Positions 23,494-33,072 of a stretch of DNA of 64,000 nt are shown piece after piece. Position numbers and translations under genes: made by a program. The stretch spans positions 62,001 to 126,000 of the forward strand of contig DAOLUH010000009.1 of assembly GCA_035420085.1 (NCBI GenBank). Direction: 5' to 3'. The DNA is from DSWT01 sp035420085. Its GTDB lineage: Bacteria; Chloroflexota; Anaerolineae; B4-G1; SLSP01. How positions within the stretch are numbered: position 1 is the stretch's first letter; each line of letters begins with the position of its first letter. The notes under the pieces are model-generated. The model was not told the DNA's origin and made no database searches. It worked only from the letters and a program-made list of their open reading frames with translations.

Positions 23494-26232
23494 ATGGCGC
23501 ATACTTTCCTTCTATCCTGGAATCGCGGCGGAATCACGAGCCTCAAGGCCGGCGGGGATACCTTCGATACCGACTACATCTGGCCGGGCGAGACGCTGGG
23601 GGACGTGGTCATCCGCTACCGACGCCCTGGCGCGGAATGGCGCGCGGCGACGGCGTTTGGCTCCGGCGACATCCGCGCGACGGATATGCCCGACGGTGGG
23701 CCGTGGACGTTCCATTACGCCGGAAGCGGCCAATTGCCGCGCGGCATCCGCGACTTCGCGCTGACCGAGCAATTTGCGGTACAGGATGGCGGCCTGGTCT
23801 GGACGCTGCGCTTCCACAATCCCGGCGACACGCCGCTGGAGTTGGGCGACATCGCGCTGCCGCTGCCCTTCAACCGGCAATTCGTCCAGGACAACCTGGC
23901 GAACTACACCCGCGTCGTGGCCCGGCATAGCTTCATCGGCGGGCATGGCGCGTTCATCTTCTGGGAGCGGCCCAACGGCGTCGGCCCGTATCTGGTGATG
24001 ACGCCGCTGCCGGGGACAAAGCTGGAATACTACGAAGAGCACGACGAGCACGACCGCACCCGCATCGCGCGCGCGGCGTACTGGGTCTACATCCACTCGG
24101 CGGTGAGCGGGGCCGGCGAGACGCGCGGGACGTGGCGACAGCCGCATACCGGCGTCACGCTCGCGCCGGGCGCCGACCTGACCTACGGCTTCACCTTCCG
24201 CTGGGCCGCCGATTACGCTGGCGTGCGCGACGTGCTGTACGCGGAAGGCGGCTTCGACGTCCAGGTGGTCCCCGGTATGACTGCGCCGGTAGACCTGCCC
24301 GTCCGCCTCTCCCTGCGCACGAAACACCGTGAGCACGTCCTCGCGCCCGAATTCCCCGCCCAAACCCAGGTGACGTACCTCGGCGAACCGCAGCCCGACA
24401 CGCACGTCTACGAAGTCGCCTTTGCCCGGCTCGGCGAGAATCTGCTGACGGTGCAGTATGGCGAGGGTCAAACGATGCCGCTGGAATTCTTCGTCGCCGA
24501 GCCGTTGGAGACGCTGATCGCCAAGCGGACGGCGTTCCTCGTCCACAAGCAGCAGCACCGCGACCCGGCCAAGTGGTACAACGGGCTGTTCTCCGTGTGG
24601 GACATGCGCGGGGCCATCCTGCGCGGACCGGACGACACGGACGGCTTCGACGGCTGGTGGGGCTACGTCCTCGCCTGCGACGACACCGCCCTGCCGAAAG
24701 CGCCGTTCATCGCCGCCAAGAACGTCCACCATCCTGTACAGGAGGAAATTGCCGCCGTCGAATATTACCTTGAGCATTTTGTGTGGGGTAAGCTCCAACG
24801 CACCGACGAAGAAACGCCGTACCCTTATTTCATCTACGGCGTGCCCAACTGGTACGAAAATCGCCACAATGAACACGGCTTCGGCTCCAAGGGCCGGGGG
24901 CTGGAACACCTCTGGCGCGGCTACGACTACCCGCACATCATCATGCTCTATTTCCACATGTACCAGATCGCCAGCCTGTATCCGGGGATGACGCGCTACC
25001 TGGACAAGGACGGCTATCTGACACGCGCTTTCGAGACAGCGCGGGCCTACTTCACCCTGGGCGGCGCCGACGACTTGCCGCAGGGCGGCGAAGGCTACTG
25101 GGCTTACACGCTGGGGCTGTACAACGAACTGCTCATCGTGGACCTCATTGAAGCGTTGGAGGCGGAAGGGCGACCAGCGCAGGCGGAGTGGCTGCGGGGC
25201 GAATGGGAGAAGAAGGTGAAGTATTTCGTCTATGACGATCCCTACCCCTTCGATTCGGAATATCCTTTCGACACGACGGCCTTTGAGACCTCGCACGCCG
25301 TCGCCAAATACGGGCTGGAACACGATCTGGGGCCAGACGAGAAGCTGTGGCGCAACAAATATAAGGACAAGTGGTATTCGCACCCGGAGGTCAAGCGCGC
25401 GGATTTTGCGGCGTTTATGGAGAAGCAATTGCAGGCCAACATCGCGCTGCGGGGCTGGGTGGAACCGGCTTACTACTTGCTCGGCGGCGACTATCGCGGC
25501 GGGCAGTCATCAGCCTACGCCTTGAGCTATATGTCGCAGATGGGCGGCTGGGCGATCCTGGATTACGCGCTGTATTACGCCCCCGATCCCGCGCCGTACC
25601 TGCGGCTGGGCTACGCATCCATCCTGAGTTCCTGGGCCTTGATGAACACCGGGACGCCGGAGACCCACTACGGCTACTGGTATCCCGGCCCGGAAAACGA
25701 CGGCGCGTCCGGTTGGGCGATTACGCCCGAAAAATACGGGCCGATGTGGATTCGCAAGCCCAACCAGCGAGGCGCGTGGTTCTACGATGGCGAAATCGAG
25801 CTGGGCTACGCCGGCGCCTTGCGCGCCGCCGCCGCGATTCTGACAGACGACCCGCTGTTCGGGCGCATCGTCTACGGTGGACGGTTGACCGAAGACGGCG
25901 TCATCCCCCAGGACGGCCTGCGCCAGCGGTTCCACGTCATCCAGGGCGGACGACGGCTGCATTTGCTCCTTGCGCGCGACGGCTTTGCGGCCGGTCAGCC
26001 CATCGCCGTGAGCGAGGACTGGCGCGCACTCCGCTTTACATTGGAAAATCGCACGCGGGATGCGCATATCACGCCCTTGCGAATTGCGGGATTGCCAGCA
26101 GGTGACTATAATATACATATCAACGGACAACCTGCGGCGACCGTCAGTTTTTCGGTGAGTGGATGGTGTATTGTGAATCTGCCGGTGAAAGCAGAAAGTT
26201 TCTGCGCCGTTGACATTCAACAAGCGAAATAG
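23494..26232 (+). CDS. DUF5695-type putative glycoside hydrolase
   Basis: 912 residues, no signal peptide. N-terminal beta-sandwich (LSWNRGGITSLKAGGD ... FALTEQF) similar to the galactose-mutarotase-like domain of many alpha-barrel glycosidases, then an alpha-helical region (about 340-770) with many Trp/Tyr/Gly motifs (PNWYENRHNEHGFGSKG, GGEGYWAYTLGLYNELL), typical of six-hairpin glycosidases. Best match by eye is DUF5695; no catalytic residues can be assigned. GGAGCTAGTT precedes the start. The neighbours point to a plant polysaccharide or glycoprotein substrate. Confidence 0.7.
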   Translation: MAHTFLLSWNRGGITSLKAGGDTFDTDYIWPGETLGDVVIRYRRPGAEWRAATAFGSGDIRATDMPDGGPWTFHYAGSGQLPRGIRDFALTEQFAVQDGGLVWTLRFHNPGDTPLELGDIALPLPFNRQFVQDNLANYTRVVARHSFIGGHGAFIFWERPNGVGPYLVMTPLPGTKLEYYEEHDEHDRTRIARAAYWVYIHSAVSGAGETRGTWRQPHTGVTLAPGADLTYGFTFRWAADYAGVRDVLYAEGGFDVQVVPGMTAPVDLPVRLSLRTKHREHVLAPEFPAQTQVTYLGEPQPDTHVYEVAFARLGENLLTVQYGEGQTMPLEFFVAEPLETLIAKRTAFLVHKQQHRDPAKWYNGLFSVWDMRGAILRGPDDTDGFDGWWGYVLACDDTALPKAPFIAAKNVHHPVQEEIAAVEYYLEHFVWGKLQRTDEETPYPYFIYGVPNWYENRHNEHGFGSKGRGLEHLWRGYDYPHIIMLYFHMYQIASLYPGMTRYLDKDGYLTRAFETARAYFTLGGADDLPQGGEGYWAYTLGLYNELLIVDLIEALEAEGRPAQAEWLRGEWEKKVKYFVYDDPYPFDSEYPFDTTAFETSHAVAKYGLEHDLGPDEKLWRNKYKDKWYSHPEVKRADFAAFMEKQLQANIALRGWVEPAYYLLGGDYRGGQSSAYALSYMSQMGGWAILDYALYYAPDPAPYLRLGYASILSSWALMNTGTPETHYGYWYPGPENDGASGWAITPEKYGPMWIRKPNQRGAWFYDGEIELGYAGALRAAAAILTDDPLFGRIVYGGRLTEDGVIPQDGLRQRFHVIQGGRRLHLLLARDGFAAGQPIAVSEDWRALRFTLENRTRDAHITPLRIAGLPAGDYNIHINGQPAATVSFSVSGWCIVNLPVKAESFCAVDIQQAK

Positions 26233-26256
26233 AACCTTTCACATCAGGAGACGATC

Positions 26257-28140
26257 ATGCACGTAACGACAAAATCAAGCCCTTACGCTCAACAGCGTTC
26301 ATTGCCGTTAGGCGGCATCACGGTCAACGGTGGTTTTTGGCTGAACAAGCAGACGATAAACCGGCAGGTGAGCCTGCCGCATGGCTATCGCCAGTTGGAG
26401 CGCGCGGGCAACTTCAACAATCTGCGGTTGGCGGCGGGTACGGGAGAGGGGCCGTATAAAGGTCCCGTGTTTATGGATTCCGACATCTACAAATGGCTTG
26501 AAGCGGTGGCATACGACCTGGCGAACATCCGCGACCCGGAGATCGAGCGTATGGCGGATGAGGTCATCAACCTGATCGTTGCCGCGCAGTTGCCTGACGG
26601 TTATCTCAACTCCTATTATCAGGTTCACAAGCTGGATCAACGCTGGACAAACCTTGACCACGATCATGAGCTATACTGCGCCGGCCATCTCTTCGAAGCG
26701 GCGGTGGCGATGCACCGCGCCATCGGCGACCGACGGTTGCTGGATGTGGCCTGCCGTTTCGCCGATCACATTGCTTCTGTCTTTGGCCCCGACAAACGCC
26801 CCGGCGCGTGCGGTCATCCGGAGGTCGAATTGGCGCTGGTGGAGCTATATCGTGACACCGGCGAGCGCCGTTACCTCGATTTGGCTTCCTTCTTTGTGGA
26901 TCAGCGCGGTAAAAATCAAATGAAGGGTTATGGACACTTTGGCCCTGAATATCATCAGGATCGCGTCCCCGTGCGCGAGGCCAGTGTCGTCGAAGGCCAC
27001 GCTGTCCGCCAGCTCTACCTGACGGCGGGCGTGACCGACGTCTATATGGAAACTGGCGACCCGGCATTGGCGGCTGCCCTCGAACGGCTATGGTGCGATA
27101 TGACAACGCACAAAATGCATGTCACGGGCGGGTATGGCGCTCAACCCCACGGCGAGGCGTTCGGCCCGGCTTACGACCTTCCCACCGACCACTGCTATTG
27201 CGAGACGTGCGCCGCTATCGCCGCGATGATGTGGAATTGGCGGATGCTGCTCGCCACGGGCGAAGCGCGTTTCGCCGATGTGTTGGAACGCTCGCTTTAC
27301 AACGGCTTCCTCAGCGGCGTGTCGTTGGACGGCAGCCGCTACTTTTACGTCAACCCCTTGCAGAGCCGGGGCGGCATCGAGCGCCCGGAGTGGTATGGCT
27401 GCGCCTGTTGTCCGCCGAATGTGATGCGCCAGATTGCCGTTGTGGCGCACTACGCGGCGACGGTGAATGAGGAAGGCATCCACATCCACCAATATATGCC
27501 AGTAACCATCACGACCGATGGACAGGGCGGCCCTCGCGCGACGTTGCGTATGGAAACCGACTATCCCTGGGATGGCAAAGTGCGTGTGACTATCGAAGCG
27601 ACGGATGGATCGGATTGGACGTTGGCGCTGCGAATTCCGGATTGGTGTAAGGGCGTTATGCTGGGGATCAACGGAGATTCAGTCGAGTCATTTGTGGTCG
27701 AGAACCATATCACGACGGTCCGGCAAACCTGGCAGTCGGGCGACGTGATCGAGCTGGACCTGGCGATGCCGCCGCTGCTCGTTGAGGCGCATCCCCGCGT
27801 GGACGCTGTGCGTGGCTGCGTCGCCATCCAACGCGGCCCGCTGATCTATTGCCTGGAAGAGGCCGATCATCCGAACGTGGATTTGCTGGATGTTCACCTG
27901 GGCAATGGCTCGCCGCTGCACGCGGTTGTGCGCCCTGATCTGCTGGGCGGTGTGGTTGTCGTTGAAGCGCAGGGGAAAATCGCAGAGGAAGGCGCGTGGA
28001 AGGATCATCTTTACCGCTCTGCCGTCAAACAGACGCCGGCCTACCACGATGCGACGTTGACCGCCATACCCTACTATGCCTGGGCTAATCGCGGCGGCGG
28101 CGCCATGCGCGTCTGGATTCCGCGAGCGTCGGAGAAATAA
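26257..28140 (+). CDS. GH127 beta-L-arabinofuranosidase, copy 2
   Basis: 627 residues, close in pattern to the well-studied family: LPLGGITVNGGFWLNKQ at the N-terminus, Glu316 in CYCETCAAIAAMMWN, and C382, C384 and C385 in CACCPPN, the zinc-bound cysteines including the nucleophile. It hydrolyses terminal beta-L-arabinofuranosyl residues with retention. No signal peptide, so it acts on imported oligosaccharides. CAGGAGACG precedes the start. Of the two copies this is the one whose active site follows the standard family pattern. Confidence 0.92.
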   Translation: MHVTTKSSPYAQQRSLPLGGITVNGGFWLNKQTINRQVSLPHGYRQLERAGNFNNLRLAAGTGEGPYKGPVFMDSDIYKWLEAVAYDLANIRDPEIERMADEVINLIVAAQLPDGYLNSYYQVHKLDQRWTNLDHDHELYCAGHLFEAAVAMHRAIGDRRLLDVACRFADHIASVFGPDKRPGACGHPEVELALVELYRDTGERRYLDLASFFVDQRGKNQMKGYGHFGPEYHQDRVPVREASVVEGHAVRQLYLTAGVTDVYMETGDPALAAALERLWCDMTTHKMHVTGGYGAQPHGEAFGPAYDLPTDHCYCETCAAIAAMMWNWRMLLATGEARFADVLERSLYNGFLSGVSLDGSRYFYVNPLQSRGGIERPEWYGCACCPPNVMRQIAVVAHYAATVNEEGIHIHQYMPVTITTDGQGGPRATLRMETDYPWDGKVRVTIEATDGSDWTLALRIPDWCKGVMLGINGDSVESFVVENHITTVRQTWQSGDVIELDLAMPPLLVEAHPRVDAVRGCVAIQRGPLIYCLEEADHPNVDLLDVHLGNGSPLHAVVRPDLLGGVVVVEAQGKIAEEGAWKDHLYRSAVKQTPAYHDATLTAIPYYAWANRGGGAMRVWIPRASEK

Positions 28141-28161
28141 CGCAATCTGGTGATTGAACCG

Positions 28162-28196
28162 CCCTTGCGAGGGCCGCTCCTGCGCCTTCGCAAGGG
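28162..28196 (+). repeat. Hairpin between GH127 and GH2 genes
   Basis: Perfect 9-bp stem CCCTTGCGA / TCGCAAGGG with a 17-nt loop, 22 nt after the GH127 stop. No U-run follows; more likely an mRNA-stability or processing structure than a terminator, as the next gene is on the same strand. Confidence 0.55.
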
Positions 28197-28229
28197 TTCC
28201 TTCATCTGTTCATGTGGAGATAACCCCTT

Positions 28230-30767
28230 ATGCATACAACGCTTTTACTCAATGGAACCTGGCAACTGCGCGACGAAATCCTCACCTACCCGCTTGCCAA
28301 CGTGCGCACTCTCTCACATTCTGAAGATGGCTGGATGGCGCAGCCTGTCCCTGGCGACATTCACCAGGGCCTCATTGACGCCGGGCGCATCGCCGAACCG
28401 CTGCTTGGCCTCAACAGCTTCGACTGCGCGTGGACGGAGACGCGCTCGTGGTGGTTCCGGCGGACGTTCGTCGCGCCGGAGGGCTGGCGCAGTGCGGATG
28501 TAGCCGAGCTGGAAATGCACGGCCTGGACTGCAACGCTGAAATCTTTCTCAACGGTGAGCACATCGGCAGTCATCCGAGCGCGTTCCGTCCTTTCGTGCG
28601 CGACGTGAAGCCGTGGCTCGTGGATGGCGAGAACGTGCTGCTCGTGCGGCTCACGGCTGGCGTCGAACACGTCACCGAAGCCGATGTGGATTCCTGCGAC
28701 GGCGTCCGCCCTGGCACCGAAGCGGGCAACGGTCGCCCGGAGCGCGGCGAACCGCGCCGCACCTTCGCCCGCAAGCCGCAGTACTCGTGGGGCTGGGACT
28801 GGGGGCCGCGCACGCCGACCACCGCCATCGCCGGCGACGTGACCCTGCGCCTGATGACCGCCGCCTGCATCCGTGATGTAGCGCTGCGTCCGGTGCAGCA
28901 CGGCAAGGAAGTCCTCGTTTACGCAACCGTCGCCGTGGACCAGTTCCACTACTTCAAAACCCGCGAAGGCGCGGCCAGCGTCATACTGACCGACGCGCAA
29001 GGGCGCGTATTCTCCGCCGAAGCCAACGCCCTGCTCCGCTCCGGTCTTACCTACATCGCCCTGCTCATCCCCATTCCCGACGCCCAGCTCTGGTACCCCA
29101 ACGGCCTCGGCGACCCACACCGCTACAAAGTCGAAGCCATTCTCACCATTACCGAAGAAAAAAATCCGTTAAAATCCGTTCAATCCGTTGACACAAAAAC
29201 CTTCGAGTATGGCATCCGTTTCATCGAATTGGACACCGACGACACCTTCGCCTTCATCATCAACGGCCAGAAAGTCTACGCCAAAGGCGCGAACTGGATT
29301 CCCGCCGATGCGCTCTACGCCCGCGTGAGCGACGCAAAGTACGACGCCCTCGTCCGCGAGGCGCGCGACGCCAACTTCAACATGCTGCGTATCTGGGGCG
29401 GCGGTCTCTACGAGCGCGACGCCTTCTACGAAGCGTGCGACCGCTACGGCATCTTGCTCTGGCACGACTTTATGTTCGCCTGTGCGCCGTATCCCGACCA
29501 CCTGGCATGGTTCCGCGAGGAAGTGGAGAAGGAAGCCGACTACCAAACCCGCCGCCTGCGCCGTCACGCCAGCCTCGCGCTGTGGTGCGGCAACAATGAG
29601 AATCATTGGGGCCTGGCGGATTGGTGGAAAGAAAAGACGCGCGGTGGCGCGCACGTCTACAATTACATCCTGCCCGCCGTAGTGCAGCGCAACTGCCCGG
29701 AAATCCCCTACTGGAACAGCTCCCCCTACGGCGGCGCACGGCCCAACGCCTACGACGTGGGCGACTGCCACTACTGGGGCGAGGGCACGATGAACCCCGA
29801 CATGCAGGTGCGCATCACGCCGGAGACCTACGATGCGTGTACCGCGCGCTTTGTCTCCGAGTTCGGCTACATCGGCGCGTCCGCGAAAGAGACGCTGCTC
29901 ACCTATCTCGACGGCGCGCCCTTCGACCGCCAGGGCAAGGTCTGGCAGCATCACAACAACACCTTCGAGAAGAACACGGTGGACGCCGGCATCCGCAAGC
30001 ATTACGTTGACCCTGACACGCTCACGCCCGACGAGTACGTGCTTTATAGCGGCCTGGTGCAAGGGCTGATGTATACCTATGCGCTGGATTCAATGCACGC
30101 CAATCCCAACTGCGGCGGCAATCTTTTCTGGATGTACTCGGATTGTTGGGGTGAAGTCGGCTGGACGATTGTGGATTACTACCTGCGCCGTAAACCGGCG
30201 TGGTATTTTATCAGGCGTACTTACGCGCCCGTGCGTCTCATCTTGCGTTCTGCTGGCAACGATATGATTCGCGTCGTCATAGCCAACGATAGCGCCGATG
30301 CCTTATCTTTCGACCTGGAATACGGCTACCTCAGCCTGGGCGGCAGTCTCAGCCAACTGCGCACCGTTTCTGTCGAAGCCGCGCCCCTGTCGCGCACCAC
30401 GCTTGTTGCGTTCCCGCGCGGCGACCTCGACCCGACCTGCGGTCTGTGGATGGCGCGCATCCCGTCGCGGCCTGAGATTGCGCCGGGCATCTTCCGCGCT
30501 GTAGATTACCGTGAATTGCGAGTGGCGAGTGGCGGGTTGCGAATGACGAATAGCGAATCACGGATGGTGGATGGCACATGGCAGTGTGTGGTTCGGGTGG
30601 GGGCGGATAGTTACGCGCACGCGGTCCATTTCGCGTTGCCGGAAGGGGCGCTGCCATCGGACAACTACTTCGACCTGCTGCCAGGCGAGGCGCGTGAGGT
30701 GCTAATCACCGCGGCGATGCCGTTGCAACCGGAGGAGATTGGCGTCACCTGTGTCAATGCTTTCTAG
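28230..30767 (+). CDS. GH2 beta-mannosidase
   Basis: 845 residues. N-terminal sugar-binding jelly roll (VPGDIHQGLIDAGRIAEPL, WWFRRTF), Ig-like domains, and a TIM barrel with the mannosidase-type motif NMLRIWGGGLYERDAFYEAC. Acid/base is Glu457 in GNNENHWG and nucleophile Glu544 in SEFGY. It cleaves beta-D-mannose from the non-reducing ends of manno-oligosaccharides, in the cytoplasm since no signal is present. Two in-frame repeat inserts are visible: about residues 310-322 (AATCCGTT units, 29160-29195) and about 762-782 (CGAATGAC/CGAATAG units, 30510-30572), both between conserved blocks. Confidence 0.9.
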   Translation: MHTTLLLNGTWQLRDEILTYPLANVRTLSHSEDGWMAQPVPGDIHQGLIDAGRIAEPLLGLNSFDCAWTETRSWWFRRTFVAPEGWRSADVAELEMHGLDCNAEIFLNGEHIGSHPSAFRPFVRDVKPWLVDGENVLLVRLTAGVEHVTEADVDSCDGVRPGTEAGNGRPERGEPRRTFARKPQYSWGWDWGPRTPTTAIAGDVTLRLMTAACIRDVALRPVQHGKEVLVYATVAVDQFHYFKTREGAASVILTDAQGRVFSAEANALLRSGLTYIALLIPIPDAQLWYPNGLGDPHRYKVEAILTITEEKNPLKSVQSVDTKTFEYGIRFIELDTDDTFAFIINGQKVYAKGANWIPADALYARVSDAKYDALVREARDANFNMLRIWGGGLYERDAFYEACDRYGILLWHDFMFACAPYPDHLAWFREEVEKEADYQTRRLRRHASLALWCGNNENHWGLADWWKEKTRGGAHVYNYILPAVVQRNCPEIPYWNSSPYGGARPNAYDVGDCHYWGEGTMNPDMQVRITPETYDACTARFVSEFGYIGASAKETLLTYLDGAPFDRQGKVWQHHNNTFEKNTVDAGIRKHYVDPDTLTPDEYVLYSGLVQGLMYTYALDSMHANPNCGGNLFWMYSDCWGEVGWTIVDYYLRRKPAWYFIRRTYAPVRLILRSAGNDMIRVVIANDSADALSFDLEYGYLSLGGSLSQLRTVSVEAAPLSRTTLVAFPRGDLDPTCGLWMARIPSRPEIAPGIFRAVDYRELRVASGGLRMTNSESRMVDGTWQCVVRVGADSYAHAVHFALPEGALPSDNYFDLLPGEAREVLITAAMPLQPEEIGVTCVNAF
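29160..29195 (+). repeat. In-frame AATCCGTT-type array inside the GH2 gene
   Basis: Three units of AATCCGTTa, AATCCGTTc, AATCCGTTg (9 bp), encoding NPLKSVQSVD. The same family stands at 43692, 45640 and 51486. Confidence 0.8.
30510..30572 (+). repeat. In-frame short-unit array inside the GH2 gene
   Basis: Units GCGAGTGG, GCGAATGAC and GCGAATCAC, related to the third block of the AOR insert (8302-8338). Encodes a polar loop (LRVASGGLRMTNSESRM) between conserved beta strands near the C-terminus. Confidence 0.75.
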
Positions 30768-30841
30768 CAGCAAGGTTCATCCATTGGGGTGAATCTCGTG
30801 CATCATGTTCATCCTTAATTTCCGGAGGAGTGTGCCCGAAC

Positions 30842-30955
30842 CTGTAGCGCAGCTCCGATAATGAAAATTTTACCGCAGAGCACGCGAAGAGCGCAGAGAT
30901 TTTTAATTTTTTCTCTGTGAACTCTGTGTCCTCTGTGGCTATTTGCAGAGGAGAT
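30842..30955 (-). repeat. 116-bp element in reverse orientation
   Basis: Reverse complement of the tandem element at 15142-15373: ACCGCAGAGCACGCGAAGAG ... CTCTGTGTCCTCTGTGGC. It fills the gap before the acetyltransferase gene, and its end provides the GAGGAG ribosome site of that gene. Confidence 0.88.
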
Positions 30956-30959
30956 TGCT

Positions 30960-31442
30960 ATGCCTGATATGCTTGTAAGACTCTATAACCTGGACCTCAA
31001 CTGGGACTTTGTTGCTGCTCAAGAGGCATTGGGTATCATCATTCGCAAACCCATCGGCCCAGAAAATCAGCTCATCATTGACTGGGTGCGCGACACGTTC
31101 AACGCGGGATGGGCCAGCGAGGCGGCGGTAGCTCTGCATACCCATCCCGTGAGTTGTTTCATCGCGCTCAAAGAGGGCGACATCATTGGATTTGCTTGTT
31201 ACGACGCGACGGCATTGGGCTTCTTCGGCCCCACCGGTGTTGCAGAGAGCGAGCGCGGCAAGGGAACCGGCGCGGCGTTGTTGATGGCGTGCTTGCTGGA
31301 TATGAAGCTCAAAGGCTACGGGTATGCTGTGATCGGCGGCGCCGGCCCTGTGGATTTCTACCGGAAAGTCGCGGGGGCAGAAGTGATTGTTGATTCGATC
31401 CCTGGCATCTACCGGGGTATGTTGCGACCACAAAGGCAGTAG
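30960..31442 (+). CDS. GNAT family N-acetyltransferase
   Basis: 160 residues. The acetyl-CoA loop is ESERGKGTGAALL (motif A, R-x-x-G-x-G/A), followed by the helix LLMACLLDMKLKGYGYAVIGG and the terminal FYRKVAGAEVI typical of GNAT folds. Substrate unknown; in a glycan locus an amino sugar is one possibility. The ribosome site comes from the end of the inverted 116-bp element. The stop is one base away from the start of the sugar kinase gene. Confidence 0.8.
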   Translation: MPDMLVRLYNLDLNWDFVAAQEALGIIIRKPIGPENQLIIDWVRDTFNAGWASEAAVALHTHPVSCFIALKEGDIIGFACYDATALGFFGPTGVAESERGKGTGAALLMACLLDMKLKGYGYAVIGGAGPVDFYRKVAGAEVIVDSIPGIYRGMLRPQRQ

Positions 31443-31443
31443 T

Positions 31444-33072
31444 ATGCCCGCCACAAGGGATTGGGTCATCGGCATTGACAGCAGCACGACCGCCTGCAAA
31501 GCTATCGTGTGGGACACACGCGGCGCGCGCCGCGATGCGCGGTGCGCGGAAGGACGCGCCGCGTTGCCGTTGCTGATGCCGCGTCCCGGCTGGCACGAAC
31601 AACCCGCCGCAGTGTGGTGGGAAGCGTGCGTGCAGGCCGTGTGCGCAGCGGTCGCCCAGGTGGAACCCTCCCGCCTTGCCGCGCTGTGTATTTCCCCGCA
31701 GCGTGAGACCTTCGTCCCTGTGGATCCGGCAGGCGCGCCCTTGCGTCCCGCTATCGTCTGGATGGACGAGCGTGCCCGCGAACTGCTGCCCCGCATCGCC
31801 CAGGAGTATGGCGCAGAGCGTATCCACCATGAAACCGGCAAGCCGCTGTCCGTCAATCTCACACTTGGCAAGATTGCCTGGCTGCGCATGCACGAACCCG
31901 ACGTGTTTGCGCGCGCGGCGAAGTATCTGGACGTTGCCGCGTTTCTCATCCACCGGTTGACCGGCGAATATCGCACGGGATGGGGCTGCGCCGATCCCAC
32001 CGGCCTGTTCGATATGCGCTCGGATGCCTGGAACGCTGACCTGCTCGCCTACCTCGGCGTAGACGCGGCGCAGATGCCGGAAGCCTATCCGCCCGGCGCG
32101 GTGGTGGGCGCGGTGACGCCCGAAGCCGCCGCGCTCACCGGCCTGCCTGCTGGCTTGCCCGTCGTCGCGGGCGTCGGCGATGGACAGATGAGCGGCCTGG
32201 GCGTCAACATCACCCGGCCAGGGCAAGCGTACCTCAGCCTGGGCACGTCGGTCATTTCCGGGACGTACTCTGATGCTTATGTGACCGATCGCGCCTTCCG
32301 CACGCTCTACGGCGGCATCCCCGGCAGCTACTGCGTCGAAACGGCGCTGCTCGGCGGCGGGTACACGGTGGCGTGGTTTGTGGAGCGAATGGCAGAATCG
32401 GCGAATCAGCGAATGAGCGAATCAACGAATGAGCGAATCGGCGAATCAGCGAATGGGAGAACCGCCGAACTACCCAACCACCCAACTACCGAAATGCTGT
32501 ATGACGAAGCGATTGCCGGTATTCCACCGGGCGCGGAGGGATTGATGCTTGTCCCCTACTGGAATTCGGTGTTGAACCCGTATTGGGACGCGGCGGCGAG
32601 TGGGATTGTGGTGGGCTGGCGCGGCATCCACACGCGGGCGCATCTGTACCGGGCGATTTTGGAGGGCATTGCTTTTGAGCAGCGTCTGTGTACCGAAGGC
32701 GTGGAAGCGGCGCTTGGATTGCCTGTGGAAAACTATGTGGCGATGGGCGGCGGCGCGCAGAGCGACCGCTGGCTCCACATCATCGCAGATGTGACGGGCA
32801 AGCCGGTCTACCGCGCAGCAGTGACCGAGGCGGCGGCACTCGGCGCGGGCATCCTGGCGGCGACCGGCGCGGGGCTGTTCCCCGACGCACGCGCCGCCGC
32901 GCAGGCCATGACGCGCATCGCGCCAGAACCGTTTACACCCGACGAGGTGCGCCACGAATTTTATTCTCAGTTGTATGCAGAGGTCTACTGCGCGCTGTTC
33001 CCTGCTGTGCAACCGTATCTCCGGCGGCTCACGGCGCTGACCGATAACTACAAAAATTTATCAGCGGATTAA
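31444..33072 (+). CDS. FGGY family carbohydrate kinase (xylulokinase-like)
   Basis: 542 residues. Two actin-fold domains: VIGIDSSTTACKAIVWD at the N-terminus, GWHEQPAAVWWEA, SPQRETFVPVD, and the ATP-domain motif YLSLGTSVISG and MGGGAQSDRWLHIIADV. It phosphorylates a pentulose or similar ketose, the expected entry step for arabinose or xylose into the pentose phosphate route. Residues about 315-352 are an in-frame 8-bp-unit repeat insert (32388-32495) between conserved blocks. ATG 31444 is chosen because it follows the GNAT stop directly. The last residues (NLSAD) and stop lie in the array at 33057. Confidence 0.88.
   Translation: MPATRDWVIGIDSSTTACKAIVWDTRGARRDARCAEGRAALPLLMPRPGWHEQPAAVWWEACVQAVCAAVAQVEPSRLAALCISPQRETFVPVDPAGAPLRPAIVWMDERARELLPRIAQEYGAERIHHETGKPLSVNLTLGKIAWLRMHEPDVFARAAKYLDVAAFLIHRLTGEYRTGWGCADPTGLFDMRSDAWNADLLAYLGVDAAQMPEAYPPGAVVGAVTPEAAALTGLPAGLPVVAGVGDGQMSGLGVNITRPGQAYLSLGTSVISGTYSDAYVTDRAFRTLYGGIPGSYCVETALLGGGYTVAWFVERMAESANQRMSESTNERIGESANGRTAELPNHPTTEMLYDEAIAGIPPGAEGLMLVPYWNSVLNPYWDAAASGIVVGWRGIHTRAHLYRAILEGIAFEQRLCTEGVEAALGLPVENYVAMGGGAQSDRWLHIIADVTGKPVYRAAVTEAAALGAGILAATGAGLFPDARAAAQAMTRIAPEPFTPDEVRHEFYSQLYAEVYCALFPAVQPYLRRLTALTDNYKNLSAD
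32388..32495 (+). repeat. In-frame 8-bp-unit array inside the FGGY kinase gene
   Basis: Units GAATCGGC, GAATCAGC, GAATGAGC, GAATGGGA in series, then AACTACC, AACCACC, AACTACC units. The first block is the same family as in the AOR gene (8220-8312). Encodes AESANQRMSESTNERIGESA and a tail of polar residues. Confidence 0.88.

Noticed and set aside
23512..25428. 638-codon minus-strand frame opposite the DUF5695 gene
   Set aside because: Arg/Val-rich composition typical of an antisense frame of high-GC coding sequence.
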